Shown here: in pieces, positions 46,658 through 56,565 of the stretch
Layout: the number at the start of each line of letters is the position of its first letter
How positions within the stretch are numbered: position 1 is the stretch's first letter
Assembly: GCA_963727575.1 (NCBI GenBank)
Contig: CAVSIA010000022.1
Coordinates: forward strand, 62,001 to 126,000
Length of the DNA: 64,000 nucleotides
Direction: 5' to 3'
Source of the DNA: JAHQVI01 sp963727575
GTDB lineage: Bacteria > Pseudomonadota > Alphaproteobacteria > Rhizobiales > Rhodomicrobiaceae
Notes under the pieces: model-generated
Told to the model about the DNA's origin: nothing
Seen by the model: the letters and a program-made list of their open reading frames with translations, nothing else
The model's database searches: none
Position numbers and translations under genes: made by a program

Positions 46658-49600
46658 TTGGGTTCGCTCCTTGGCGCCCTCGCAACAATCATCGTGACCG
46701 GGCTCGCCGCTCTGCTTGCCCTGCCGTACTTCGTCGACTGGAACTCTTATAAGACCCAGTTCGAAGCTCAGGCAGCCAAGCTCGTCGGCCGTCCGGTGAT
46801 GATCGACGGCGACATCGACCTGACCATCCTGCCCGTGCCGCGCCTCAGTCTCCGGGGACTGAGGATTTCCGACGAGTTCGGCAAATTCGAGCGCCCCTTC
46901 GCCGAGGTCGATACGTTCAACATCGTGCTGTCGCTGCCGCCGCTGCTCAGCGGGACGATGGAAGCCAAGTCGATCCAGCTCGACCAGCCGATCATCCGCC
47001 TCAAGATCGACGAGTTCGGCGAAGGCACATGGCAGAGCGTCGGCCCCTACGGCATGAACATCCCGCTGCCGGTGCGCGAGGTCGTGCTGAACCGCGTCGA
47101 CATCAAGGACGGCGCCATTGAGCTGCGCCGCGCCCGCCAGCCCCCGGCCCGGTTCGACCGGATATCGGGCACGTTCTCGGCCGACAGTCTCAGCGGCCCG
47201 TTCCGCTTTGCCGGCTTCGGTTCCGTCGGCGGCGGCGACAAGGAAATCAACCTGTCCGCCGTGCGTTCGAAGACCGAGCGGAGCTTGCGGCTCAAGGCTG
47301 CGCTGCGCTCGATCGACGGCGTGAGCCTCTACCAGCTCGACGGCGAGATCAAAGGGCTCGACGGACCGGTCCATTATGTCGGCCCGGTCGCCGCGCGCCT
47401 TGCGCTCGACAGCAAGGCCAAGCAAGCCGAACCCGGCCAGATTGCCGAGCCTTTGCCGGGCAAGGCGATCGAAATGAAGGCCTCCGCGAAGATCACGCTG
47501 GAGGACGCCAAGTTCGACGACATCACGCTGACCGTGACGCAGAACGACCGCCCGCAATCGGTGACCGGCAGCGCCTATGCGTCCTGGAACGGCGTGCCCA
47601 AGCTCGACCTCTCGATCGAGGCGTCCTGGCTCGACATCGACCACATGCTCCGTCTCAACCCGGGCACGGAGCGGCCGGTGCCGGGCATGGCGATCGCGGC
47701 GCTGCCGCGTGTATTCGAAGGCTGGTCGTTCAAGCCGCGCCGGGGCCAGATCACCGCCAAGATCCAGCAGGCCGGCCTCGGCGGCGACGTCATCGAGGGG
47801 CTGGATTTCGTCGCCTCGCACAATGCCGAAGGCTGGCAGATCGAGACGCTGGTCGGCAAGCTGCCCGGCGACACGGATATCGACGTGAAGGGCACGCTGC
47901 CGTCCGGCGATGCGCTCGCCTTCAACGGCAATTTCACCTTGCGCGGCCGCAACCTGTCGCGCCTGCTGCGCTGGTCGTCGCCCTCGCTCGGCGTGGTCGA
48001 CACCGGAAGCGCTGAGACGTTCTCCCTGTCGAGCGAGATGACGCTGACGCCGGAGCGGCTGGCCTTCCGGGACGCCAAGGGCTCGCTCGGTAAGTCCGCG
48101 TTCACCGGCGATCTCGTCCACGATTACGGTAAGGACTCGCGGTTGCTCCTGGCGCTGGAAAGCGAGCATCTCGATCTGCGCCCGCTTTACAGCAACCGGC
48201 ATGAGGCGACCGCAGAGGCAGGGCAGCCAAACGTTACGCCGGTCGATCCGCACAAGTCGACCGATGACTGGACCGCGCAAACGGTGCCGGCGCGCAAGAC
48301 CAGTCTCGCCGACGTTCTCAGCACTGTGTTCAAGGCGGATCAGTCGAATGTCAGCCTGCTGATAACCCGGCTTCAGCTTCCAGATTTCGAGGCGCGCGAC
48401 GTGCGTTCGGCCTTTCGCTACGAGAAAGGCACATTCGACATCCGCGAGCTGAACGTCGCCACGACCGATGGCCTGAAGGTGACGGCGAACGGCCGCATCA
48501 CCGGTTTCGAGAGCAAGCCGAACGGCGCGCTGAAGCTGTCGATCGATGCGCCCTCAGCACAGTCCGTCACCAATCTGGCGCGTCTGGCCGGGCTCGACAG
48601 CGTCAGCCGCGGCGCTCGGCGGCGGATGGAGGCGCTCTCGCCGTTCCAGCTCAGCGGCAGCCTCGATGCCGTGGCGCGCGACAGCGCAGTGACGCTGACG
48701 CTCGCCGGGAACGCCGGCGGCAGTGAGCTGACCTTCCGGGGCCGGCTGCGCGGCAGTCTCGAAGAACTCGGCAACGCCAGCGTCGACGTCGATGGCGTCA
48801 TCGGCAATGCCGACGGCCGCCGGTTGATCGCCCAGCTTGCGCCCGAAGTGCCGCTCGAAAAAGCGGCCTCCCAGGCCGGTGCCGGCTTCGTCAAGGTGAC
48901 GGCGCTCGGCACGGTGAAATCCGGTCTCGCCAGCCGCATCGAGCTGCGCACGCCTCAGGCGCGCGGCCATTTCGAGGGCCAGATCGCGCTGCTCGACGAG
49001 CCGTCCTGGCGGCTGGCCGGCGATCTCGATCTGCGCGCCTCGCAGGCGGCCACAGCGCTGTCGATGCTGCGGCTCTCGCCCGGCGGCACCCCGGTGACCG
49101 GCGCCATCGACGTGCGCGCGTCCATCTCGAAAAAGGCATCGCAATATCAGGTCGCCGACCTGCAATTGCGCATCGGCAACCAGACCATTCGCGGCAAGGT
49201 CGATGTCGACGTTTCCGGCGAGCGGCCGGTGGCGAAGATCGACATCGATGCGGCATCCGTTGCGCTGCCCAAGATCGCCGCCTATCTGGTCGACTGGGAT
49301 CATCAGGACGTGACCGCGCAGATCGCCGATGCCGCGGGCGGCGGGCCGGGACTCTGGCCGAACCAGGCCTTCTCGCTGGCGTCGCTTCGCACCATCGACG
49401 GCACCATCAGCGTCAAGGCGCCGTCCATCGTGCTCAGCGACGACGTCGCCCTCAGCGAGGGCCAGCTCAAAGCCTCGCTCCAGGCCGGCAAGCTGACCCT
49501 GTCCGCCTTCAAGGGCCGGATCTATGGCGGCACGCTAACGGCGTCGGGGAGCCTCGAGGCGCTCAACGGCCGGGCGGGCGCCAATGGCAGTCTGAAGCTT

Positions 49601-50629
49601 CAGGGCGTCGATCTCGCCGCGCTCAGCCGGGCGCAGGGCGGAAATCAGGTGGTCAGCGGCAAGGGCGATCTCGATCTGTCTTTCGAGGGGCAGGGCATCA
49701 GCCCGCGCGGACTGATCAGCGTGCTGTCCGGAAAAGGCCAGCTCGACCTGGAGAAGGGCAGCTTCTACGGGCTGACGCCATCCGCCCTCCACAGCGCCGC
49801 GCGCACCTATCTGAAGCAGGAAATTCCCGATAAGGCCCAGCTCACCGCCAAGCTCGAAGGCGAGTTCCGCCAAGGCCGGTTGCCATTCAAGGCCGAGGCG
49901 CTGCCGATCGTGCTGAAGGACGGCGTGGCGCGGATCTCCCAGGCCGATTTTGCCGGCAGCAATTATCAGGCGACGGCCGATCTGACGGTCGACCTCGCCT
50001 CGCTGCGTTTCGATAGCGAGTGGCGGATCGCCTATTCCGAGGAGATCGACGCCGGCCAGACCTTGCCGCCCGTGCGTCTTGTCTTTGCAGGTCCCATGGA
50101 TTCGTTCTCCTCGTCCAAGCCGCAGGTCTATGCCGACGAGTTCGAGCGCTTCCTGACCATCAAGCGGATGGATCAGGATATGGACAAGCTGGAAAAGCTG
50201 AACGAGCAGCGCGGCATCCCGCGGAGTTCGATGCCCCCGCGCAACCAACCCGTTTCGCGCGGCGGCACGCCGACGGCACGCTCCGAGGAGCCGGGCAATT
50301 CCGGCGCCTCGATCCCTGCCCAGTCGCTGTTGCATGCGCCGCCCGTGGTGCTGGATGAGCCGCCGATCACGCAGCAGCAGCCCACGGCCGCGCCGCCGCA
50401 ACCGTATGCGGTTCCATCTGCATCCGCGCCGCGCAATGCCGATAAGGACCCGGCAAAAGAGCCGGCAACGGGCAACGGCTGGTCGACAGGCATGGAAGAG
50501 AACAAGGCGAACCTGCCCAATGCCTGGGATACCCAGGCGCAGCGCGACGCCGTGCCCCAGGGCGATTTCGAGGCGCAGATCCGCGAAGTGCTTCGCGCGC
50601 AGGAGCGGCAGCGCACCTCTCCGCAATAA
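46658..50629 (+). CDS. AsmA family protein (large, envelope lipid transport type)
   Basis: An intact 1323-residue protein, the largest gene in the window. A TTG start is preceded by GGAGG. The N-terminal anchor (ALATIIVTGLAALLALPYFV) is followed by DWNSYKTQFEAQAAKLVGRP, the AsmA start motif, and a very long beta-strand repeat region. The AsmA C-terminal block is GKGDLDLSFEGQGISPRGLI and KGSFYGLTPSALHSAARTYL, and the tail is a proline-rich low-complexity segment (residues about 1200-1323). AsmA-like proteins form bridge-like grooves across the periplasm that carry phospholipids to the outer membrane. It sits alone. Confidence 0.9.
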   Translation: MGSLLGALATIIVTGLAALLALPYFVDWNSYKTQFEAQAAKLVGRPVMIDGDIDLTILPVPRLSLRGLRISDEFGKFERPFAEVDTFNIVLSLPPLLSGTMEAKSIQLDQPIIRLKIDEFGEGTWQSVGPYGMNIPLPVREVVLNRVDIKDGAIELRRARQPPARFDRISGTFSADSLSGPFRFAGFGSVGGGDKEINLSAVRSKTERSLRLKAALRSIDGVSLYQLDGEIKGLDGPVHYVGPVAARLALDSKAKQAEPGQIAEPLPGKAIEMKASAKITLEDAKFDDITLTVTQNDRPQSVTGSAYASWNGVPKLDLSIEASWLDIDHMLRLNPGTERPVPGMAIAALPRVFEGWSFKPRRGQITAKIQQAGLGGDVIEGLDFVASHNAEGWQIETLVGKLPGDTDIDVKGTLPSGDALAFNGNFTLRGRNLSRLLRWSSPSLGVVDTGSAETFSLSSEMTLTPERLAFRDAKGSLGKSAFTGDLVHDYGKDSRLLLALESEHLDLRPLYSNRHEATAEAGQPNVTPVDPHKSTDDWTAQTVPARKTSLADVLSTVFKADQSNVSLLITRLQLPDFEARDVRSAFRYEKGTFDIRELNVATTDGLKVTANGRITGFESKPNGALKLSIDAPSAQSVTNLARLAGLDSVSRGARRRMEALSPFQLSGSLDAVARDSAVTLTLAGNAGGSELTFRGRLRGSLEELGNASVDVDGVIGNADGRRLIAQLAPEVPLEKAASQAGAGFVKVTALGTVKSGLASRIELRTPQARGHFEGQIALLDEPSWRLAGDLDLRASQAATALSMLRLSPGGTPVTGAIDVRASISKKASQYQVADLQLRIGNQTIRGKVDVDVSGERPVAKIDIDAASVALPKIAAYLVDWDHQDVTAQIADAAGGGPGLWPNQAFSLASLRTIDGTISVKAPSIVLSDDVALSEGQLKASLQAGKLTLSAFKGRIYGGTLTASGSLEALNGRAGANGSLKLQGVDLAALSRAQGGNQVVSGKGDLDLSFEGQGISPRGLISVLSGKGQLDLEKGSFYGLTPSALHSAARTYLKQEIPDKAQLTAKLEGEFRQGRLPFKAEALPIVLKDGVARISQADFAGSNYQATADLTVDLASLRFDSEWRIAYSEEIDAGQTLPPVRLVFAGPMDSFSSSKPQVYADEFERFLTIKRMDQDMDKLEKLNEQRGIPRSSMPPRNQPVSRGGTPTARSEEPGNSGASIPAQSLLHAPPVVLDEPPITQQQPTAAPPQPYAVPSASAPRNADKDPAKEPATGNGWSTGMEENKANLPNAWDTQAQRDAVPQGDFEAQIREVLRAQERQRTSPQ

Positions 50630-50951
50630 CGCCGGCATTCTGGCCGATGGGGTATCGGTTTAGGCCGATCCGGTCGTCGGGCCGAGCCAGTCGAGACGCA
50701 AACGCCGACGAGCTTGTGAGACATCGTCATTCCCGCGCGGGCGGAAATCCAGTAATCCACAGAAAAACCATTGGGTTATTGGATCCCCGCCTACGCGGGG
50801 ATGACGATATGTGGCGCGCATGTGAGATCTGCTGAAATGATCGTGCGCTGAAGTCTCATTCGATCCGATTGCTCCTGATCGCCCGGCTCCCGTTTTTCGT
50901 TTGGCAGCAATTTCCAACGATCAACCGGTTTCCACTTTTCCTGATCACGCT
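50630..50951. other. Intergenic region with repeat elements
   Basis: About 320 bases without a gene. It holds the palindromic repeat at 50726-50805 and the MITE-like copy near 50921-50955; the remainder shows nothing recognisable. Confidence 0.6.
50726..50805. repeat. Intergenic palindromic repeat
   Basis: Arms beginning GTCATTCCCGCGCGGGC (50726) and ending CTACGCGGGGATGAC (50805) are imperfect inverted complements of about 30 bp. The palindrome CCCGC..GCGGG in each arm and the GGATCCCCGC core link it to the repeat at 6764-6841. Confidence 0.7.
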
Positions 50952-50955
50952 CTAG
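50921..50955. repeat. MITE-like repeat, copy B (partial)
   Basis: Reads ACCGGTTTCCACTTTTCCTG then ATCACGCTCTAG, the inverted complement of the terminus of copy C at 58211. The other end, near 50860-50880 (GATCCGATTGCTCCTGATC), is degenerate. CTAG at 50952-50955 overlaps the stop codon of the ribbon-helix-helix gene. Confidence 0.65.
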
Positions 50956-51338
50956 GCGGAGCTTTTCGCCGCTGTCTTCTTCCGCCCCCCGCGCGGCTTT
51001 TTCGGCGCAGCGGCCTTCGGCTTTTCCGGCTCCGCCGCGACGGCCGCCTGTGCGCCGACGCGATCGTAGACGAACAACCGGATTGCGCTGGAAAGACTGA
51101 CCTCGCCGCGGACCGAGTCGACGGCGGTGACCAGGGCCGCCACGGAGGCATCCTTCTGCGCCGCGATGGCGCGCAGCCCGTCCCAGAACGGTCCCTCAAG
51201 TGAAATCGACGTGCGATGCCCGGCGATCGTCAACGACCGCTTTTGCGGCTTCCTCGCCTCTTTGGCATCCCAGCCGTCGAGCAGGTCCTTCATGCGGCGA
51301 AGCCGTTCGCGCTCGCCGCTTTGCGGGAGGCGGGTCAC
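50952..51338 (-). CDS. Ribbon-helix-helix domain-containing protein
   Basis: A 128-residue DNA-binding-like protein. The RHH segment is KRSLTIAGHRTSISLEGPFW, followed by DGLRAIAAQKDASVAALVTA (strand-helix-helix). The C-terminal tail is Lys/Ala/Pro-rich (EKPKAAAPKKPRGGRKKTAA), resembling a histone-like tail. A GTG start overlaps the fumC stop (GTGA), so it is translated together with fumC, as in many Hyphomicrobiales. The stop codon TAG falls within a MITE terminus. Target genes are unknown. Confidence 0.83.
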   Translation of the reverse strand: MTRLPQSGERERLRRMKDLLDGWDAKEARKPQKRSLTIAGHRTSISLEGPFWDGLRAIAAQKDASVAALVTAVDSVRGEVSLSSAIRLFVYDRVGAQAAVAAEPEKPKAAAPKKPRGGRKKTAAKSSA

Positions 51339-52741
51339 GTCGCCAGGCCGACCATGGTTTCGGGCCGCACGATCGCGTCGAACTCCGGCTCGCTGACATA
51401 GCCGAGCCGCAGGGCTTCCTGCTTCAACGTGGTGCCGTGCTTATGGGCGGATTTGGCGATCTCGGTCGCCTTGTCGTAGCCGATCTTCGGCGCGAGCGCG
51501 GTCACCAGCATCAGCGAGCGCTCCATCAGCTCGGCGATGTGGCTCGAATTGGCTTCGATCCCCTTGATGCAATTGTCGGTCAGACTGACCGAGGCTTCGG
51601 CAAGAATCTTGATGGACTGAAGGAGGTTATAGGCAATCAGCGGCTTGAACACGTTGAGCTCGAAATGTCCCTGGCTGCCGCCCATGGTGATCGCCATGTT
51701 GTTGCCGACCACCTGGCAGCAGACCATCGTCATCGCCTCGCACTGGGTCGGGTTGACCTTGCCCGGCATGATCGAGGAGCCCGGCTCGTTCTCGGGCAGA
51801 GACAGCTCGGCGATGCCAGAGCGCGGACCGGACCCGAGCAGGCGGATGTCGCTGGCGATCTTGAACAGGCTTACCGCGAGCACGTTGAGCGCGCCGGACA
51901 GCTCGACCGCGGCGTCGTTGGCGGCCAGCGCCTCGAACTTGTTCGGCGCGGTGATGAAGGGCAGCCCGGTCAGGTCGGCGACCGATTTGGCGAATTTCTC
52001 CGCAAAGCCCGGCGGGCAGTTGATGCCGGTGCCGACCGCAGTGCCGCCCTGCGCGAGAGCGCAGACATGCGGCAGCGTCGCCTTGACCCGCTCGATGCCG
52101 AGCCGGATCTGCGCCGCATAGCCGGAGAACTCTTGACCGAGCGTCAAGGGCGTTGCGTCCTGAAGATGGGTGCGGCCGATCTTGATGATCCCCATCCACG
52201 CCGCCGACTTCTCCTCAAGCGCGTTGGCGATATAGTCGAGCGCAGGCAACAGCTTGTTGTTGACCTCTTCCGCCGCAGCGATGTGGATCGCGGTCGGGAA
52301 GGTGTCGTTGGACGATTGCGAGCGGTTGACGTCGTCGTTGGGGTGAACCGGCTTCTTCGAGCCCATCGTGCCGCCGAGCATCTCGATCGCCCGGTTCGAG
52401 ATCACCTCATTGGCGTTCATGTTGCTCTGCGTGCCCGAACCGGTCTGCCAGACGACGAGCGGGAAATGATCGTTCAGCTTGCCGTCGATGACCTCCTGCG
52501 CCGCCTCGGAGATCGCGTTGGCCAGCGATGCATCCAGGTTGCCGAGCTGCTGATTGGTCAGCGCGGCGCATTTCTTGATGATCCCGAGCGCGCGGATCAG
52601 CGGCTTGGGCATGGTCTCGCCGCCGATCTTGAAATTGCCGAGGCTGCGCTGAGTCTGCGCGCCCCAATATTTATCTGACGGGACCTCGAGCGGTCCGAAG
52701 CTGTCGGTTTCGGTGCGGGTCGCGGCGGGATTTTCGGACAT
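51335..52741 (-). CDS. fumC: Class II fumarate hydratase
   Basis: An intact 468-residue enzyme of the TCA cycle that hydrates fumarate to L-malate. The superfamily signature GSSIMPGKVNPTQCEAMTMV is complete, with other conserved blocks TGSGTQSNMNANEVISNRAI (substrate site A), HPNDDVNRSQSSNDTFPTAI and GRTHLQDATPLTLGQEFSGY (catalytic His). The ATG at 52741 begins MSENPAATRTETDSFGPLEV. It is the upstream gene of a two-gene operon with the ribbon-helix-helix protein. Confidence 0.97.
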   Translation of the reverse strand: MSENPAATRTETDSFGPLEVPSDKYWGAQTQRSLGNFKIGGETMPKPLIRALGIIKKCAALTNQQLGNLDASLANAISEAAQEVIDGKLNDHFPLVVWQTGSGTQSNMNANEVISNRAIEMLGGTMGSKKPVHPNDDVNRSQSSNDTFPTAIHIAAAEEVNNKLLPALDYIANALEEKSAAWMGIIKIGRTHLQDATPLTLGQEFSGYAAQIRLGIERVKATLPHVCALAQGGTAVGTGINCPPGFAEKFAKSVADLTGLPFITAPNKFEALAANDAAVELSGALNVLAVSLFKIASDIRLLGSGPRSGIAELSLPENEPGSSIMPGKVNPTQCEAMTMVCCQVVGNNMAITMGGSQGHFELNVFKPLIAYNLLQSIKILAEASVSLTDNCIKGIEANSSHIAELMERSLMLVTALAPKIGYDKATEIAKSAHKHGTTLKQEALRLGYVSEPEFDAIVRPETMVGLAT

Positions 52742-52944
52742 GGCGGGCTCATCGGTAACAGGGAAATTCCGCCTCCGTTTAACATGCGGCGGAGCGTCAA
52801 GCCAGACGGTTTGCACAACTGATACGGCGTGGGGCGGCGGCCTGCAAGTCCGGCCCCGAGGAACGTCCCTTGCCCGCTCCATTTCGAGCGTGGCAAAGAG
52901 GCCGACGCGGTGCCTCCGCCTGCCCGGCGGCGGGGCTCAATCGC

Positions 52945-53238
52945 TTATGTCTTCTTCTTTAAATCGGCGATCGCCTTGAGAACCTTCTCGCGGGCGACTT
53001 CCAGCGACGGAATGAAGTCCTTGCGCCCGAAGGTGCCCGCATATTCCCGCAATTCGGCAAAAGTCTTTTCGACCTCTGTCGCCAGATCGGCTTTTTCCTT
53101 CTTCTTTTCCGGCTCGTAATTCACCAGCCAGATCATCGCTGCCACGAAGCCGATGATCAGCAAGATGAGAAACAGGTAGGTTCCGCCGTCGTCGGCCGGG
53201 AGCGGGCCGTCATAATAATAGGAATCTCCGTTCGGCAA
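52945..53238 (-). CDS. Small single-pass membrane protein
   Basis: A 97-residue protein with one helix (TYLFLILLIIGFVAAMIWLV, about residues 20-39) and a charged C-terminal helical tail (EPEKKKEKADLATEVEKTFA). A TTG start at 53238 is supported by GGAGG five bases upstream. Similar small anchored proteins occur widely in rhizobia; function unknown. Confidence 0.65.
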   Translation of the reverse strand: MPNGDSYYYDGPLPADDGGTYLFLILLIIGFVAAMIWLVNYEPEKKKEKADLATEVEKTFAELREYAGTFGRKDFIPSLEVAREKVLKAIADLKKKT

Positions 53239-53591
53239 GGCTGCCTCCAGCGCTCGGTCCGATGATGGTTGCAGCAGCGCTTTGCGCGCATGAGCAATAC
53301 ATTAAATATTGGTTGAATTTACAATAGCTAGAGGTCTTTAGGAAGATTTATCGTCGAGGATACAATATCTGGGGCATCTGCGCAGGCTGCGCATCGCTGT
53401 TGCATCTTCCGATGCCATTTGAGCACGGGCACGGAAGCTGATGATGTATACAGGAAAATCGGCGCGGCTTGCCGCGGCAAAAAAAAATCAGCCGCAAATC
53501 TCTTTGCCGCTGTCTGAACTTGGCATAATCAAGCTGTCGGGCGACCGGGACGGTGGGAGGGGAATTGCTCCCGCCGTCGCCGTAGACCGGA
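53239..53591. other. Intergenic AT-rich stretch
   Basis: About 350 bases without a supported gene. The segment 53290-53370 is clearly richer in A and T than the surroundings and may hold promoters. No RNA or repeat was recognised. Confidence 0.45.
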
Positions 53592-53874
53592 TCAGTCGCC
53601 GCAGCGATATTCGACTTTGCGACACGCCCACTCGGCACCGTCTTCGCAACGGGTCTGCCAGCGGGCACAGCGCTCCTCATGCTCGCGCTCGGCTTGCTTG
53701 GCCTGCTTCCGCTTCCACGGCACCGGAAATCACCTCGCCGATAATGCCGACCGCTGCCTCGCCGGCGTCGTGACGATGATGATGGTCATAATCATCGGCA
53801 AAGGCGCTGCCAGCGAACGCGAACGAACCGGCGGCAATCACGGCGAACGCTTTCAACGTCATGGGAAAATTCAT
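53592..53874 (-). CDS. Small secreted histidine-rich/cysteine protein, frameshifted
   Basis: The signal peptide KAFAVIAAGSFAFAGSAFAD is followed by YDHHHRHDAGEAAVGIIGEV. After EVISGAVEAEA the frame breaks near 53720 and continues as KQAKQAEREHEERCARWQTR, then CEDGAEWACRKVEYRCGD to a stop at 53592. About 94 residues when repaired. The His cluster and four cysteines suggest a metal-binding periplasmic protein; unnamed. Confidence 0.6.
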
Positions 53875-54163
53875 ATTTCTCTACCTCCAAAGACCCAATA
53901 TTCAGGCATTCCCACACTCAAGACGCCATGAGCCTGCGGATCGTTCACGCTGGACCATGATTTCGAATTTTATATTGAAGGCGACCCGTGAACGCGGAGT
54001 GAATGCAATCGGACAATAGCATGAGGTATCGGGGGAGTCCGCTTTGTTTGCCGCTCATCGGATTCAACGGCTTGCGAAGCCCGGTGGATCTGCTTTAACG
54101 TCAGGAAAATCGGCCGATTTGCGTGCATTCAGGGGGCTGAATATCTTCTCGTACGGCGGAAAA

Positions 54164-55406
54164 ATGCGAATCCTACTGATTTTGTTAACCGTTCTCGTCG
54201 CGGACCGGGCAGTCGCGGGCGAGCGGCTCGATCCACCTGTTCCGGACCGGCAGTTCTCGAAGGCGGAGGAGCGCAAAGCGGTCGGGCAATATCTGGCCGC
54301 ATCGGAAGCGTTCAACCGGGCCTATTCGGCCTACGAGCGCAAGGCCCGCGCCTATTGGAGCGATATCGAGGAAAGACGCAGCGCCCGCCGCAAGAAGCAG
54401 GCGCGCGGCGAAGACGCGTCGCTCAAGGACTATGTGCTGGACCAGCCGCCCACCTACTCCGGCCCTTCAGCGCCGAAGCTGCCCGCCTTCATCCCGCGGC
54501 GCGCCGCGCAGAAGCCGAAGCGGACCGCCACCGACCTGCCCGTCGTCGCGGATTTTCTGCGGCATGCGAAGGCGCGGTTCCACTTCGTGCCGCAACAGCC
54601 CAAGACCGAGCTGGACTACAAGCGCGCCTATGCGCAGGACAGCCCTGTCGGCCGGCATCACCAAGGAACAGGCGGTGCGGATTTACGGGTTCGAAGCGGG
54701 CGGCAACGGCCGCTACGATGTGCAGGCGGGCCTCGAACACAGCAAGGACGGACGCCCGATCAGCACCGCGTTGGGCTACAACCAGCTTCTCGTCGCCAAC
54801 ACGATCGGGCTCATCGCAAAGCATGGTGACCGCATCGTCGAGGAACTCCGCCGGCGCGCCGCGGCTGCGAGCGGTGCGCGCAAGCGGCGGCTCAACAGCA
54901 AGATCGCCGCGCTGCGCCGGATGATGCGGTATGCGCACAACCTGCCGTTCCGCTGGGCGACGCATGTCCGCGCATCGCAGGGCAGCAAGGGCCGCGCCTT
55001 GCACGCGCTCATCCTGGACGTCGATATCGGCCCGCTGCTGCAGACGCAGAAGCTCGTCAACTCGCTCGACTATGCCGAGCGGCGCGGCTACGACAAACCG
55101 CTGACCGCGGCCGAGCTGGAAATGATGAACCTGACCGGCGACGGCAGCGGCTACGACATGATCTCGATGCCCAAGGCGATGCGCGAGAAAGTGCCGACGG
55201 CGAATTTCTTCCAGCGCGGCGGCTATGAGCGAAACCCGGTCGCCAGCCGCAACAACACCGTGGCGGCTCTGCTTGCGGCGACGGACCGCAAGATGGACTA
55301 TCACGCCGCGCAGGACGGCGCCAAAGAGCTGCAAGCGGTGTTCGAAGACATCCAGCGCGCGCCCCGCTCAGAGGCGGATGCAGGCTCGCGGAAGGTCGTC
55401 CAATAG
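54164..55406 (+). CDS. Secreted protein with possible lysozyme-like domain, frameshifted
   Basis: About 414 residues when repaired. The signal peptide MRILLILLTVLVADRAVAGE is followed by a charged helical segment (residues about 25-160). After YKRAYAQDS the frame breaks near 54645 and continues as GITKEQAVRIYGFEAGGNGR, then YDVQAGLE, ALGYNQLLVANTIGLIAKHG and a C-terminal part with GSGYDMISMPKAMREKVPTA. The segment with E-A-G-G-N and GYNQLL recalls the lysozyme-like fold of lytic transglycosylases (catalytic Glu in FEAGG). This is an inference from a short motif. Confidence 0.6.
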
Positions 55407-55511
55407 AGGGACGGCCGTCGCCCCGCGAACGACGACGGAAATGATCAGGATCCGGAACGATCTTTCCCAGGCGCGGTGGCGGCATCCCCGGCGCGGTCGG
55501 AAACGTCTTGC

Positions 55512-56565
55512 CTAGAGCGGATTCATCTTATTCCGGATCATATCCGGCGGCAGTGAAGTAGTTGAGACATTCGTCGGACGTGAAAGCGTCGAGGGTTTTT
55601 GCGATAACCTCCCAGAGATCGTCGACAGTTCGGGCGGCTGCCTTTCGGAGCAGGGCCTTCAGCTTGGAGAAGGCCATCTCAATGGGATTGAAGTCCGGGC
55701 TGTAAGGTGGAAGGTAGAGCAGCGCCGCCTCGGCGTTTTCAATCGCTTCGCGGAACTCCGGAGACCTTATGAGCCGGCAGATTGTCCATGACCACGATAT
55801 CGCCGGGCTTGAGTTCAGGCACCAGTACCTGTTCCACATAAGCGCGGAAGGCTGGCCCATGCATCGGGCCATCGAGCAGCATGGGGCAGCCAGACCGTTG
55901 AGCCGCAATCCGGCCGTGAAGGTGGTGGTTTTCCAGTGCCCGTGAGGGACCGCGGACCGGCAGCGCTCTCCTTTCGGCGCCCAGCCTCGCAACCGCGCCA
56001 TCTTGGTATTTGCACCTGTTTCATCGATGAAGATCAGCTTTTCAAGGGCAAGATCGGATTGGCCGTCGAACCAGGCTTGACGACGCGCGAGGACGTCCGG
56101 GCGCTGCTGTTCCGCTGCATGGCCCGTCTTTTTTTGTGTGTCAGCCCGCGTCTGGAGAGGAAATACCACACGGTCGCCGCGCAGCTACATACGCCACGCT
56201 CTGCGGTGAGCGTCTCGGCAATTTCGTGCAAGGCGATGTCCTTGCGTTCCTCAATCAGTTCAAGGATGAACGCTTCATGGCTGTCAAGCTTCGAACGCTT
56301 CGGTTTGCCTTGACGTCCCGGCTCCAGCGATCCTTCTTCGCGCCACTGCCGGTGCCAGTTGATCGCCGTGGAGATGCCGACCGAAAAGCGAGCAGCCGCA
56401 CCACGCGCCGACATGCCTTCATCAATCGCTTCGATCACCCGACCCCGCAGATCCACCCCATATGCTCGTGCCATACATGCCTCCCAAATCACCTCGGGAT
56501 ACAAAATCACAGACCGCCCGTGCTGGGAATCCCCAGCGATTCAGATTATTTTGAAGATGCTCTAG
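55512..56565 (-). mobile_element. IS630-family insertion sequence, probably inactive
   Basis: A 1054-bp element bounded by CTAGAGC (55512-55518) and GCTCTAG (56559-56565), short terminal inverted repeats with the TA dinucleotide targeted by the IS630/Tc1 group at each end. It encodes one transposase gene on the minus strand. Its right border coincides with the insertion point of an IS1380 element. Confidence 0.8.
55528..56474 (-). pseudogene. IS630-family transposase, several frame breaks
   Basis: Start MARAYGVDLRGRVIEAIDEG and helix-turn-helix ARFSVGISTAINWHRQWREE. A break near 56150 leads to LIFIDETGANTKMARLRGWA (first Asp of the DDE triad). A second break near 55878 moves MLLDGPMHGPAFRAYVEQVL and DIVVMDNLPAH (second Asp) into another frame. 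A third near 55767 restores LLYLPPYSPDFNPIEMAFSK (final Glu). The catalytic residues all exist but are never in one frame as sequenced. The first overlap could be a programmed frameshift, as known for some IS630 members; the internal pair cannot. Confidence 0.82.

Noticed and set aside
46592..48280. 562-codon minus-strand frame opposite the AsmA gene
   Set aside because: Antisense shadow of a well-supported gene.
51200..52678. 492-codon plus-strand frame opposite fumC
   Set aside because: A typical high-GC antisense shadow of fumC with no recognisable domain.
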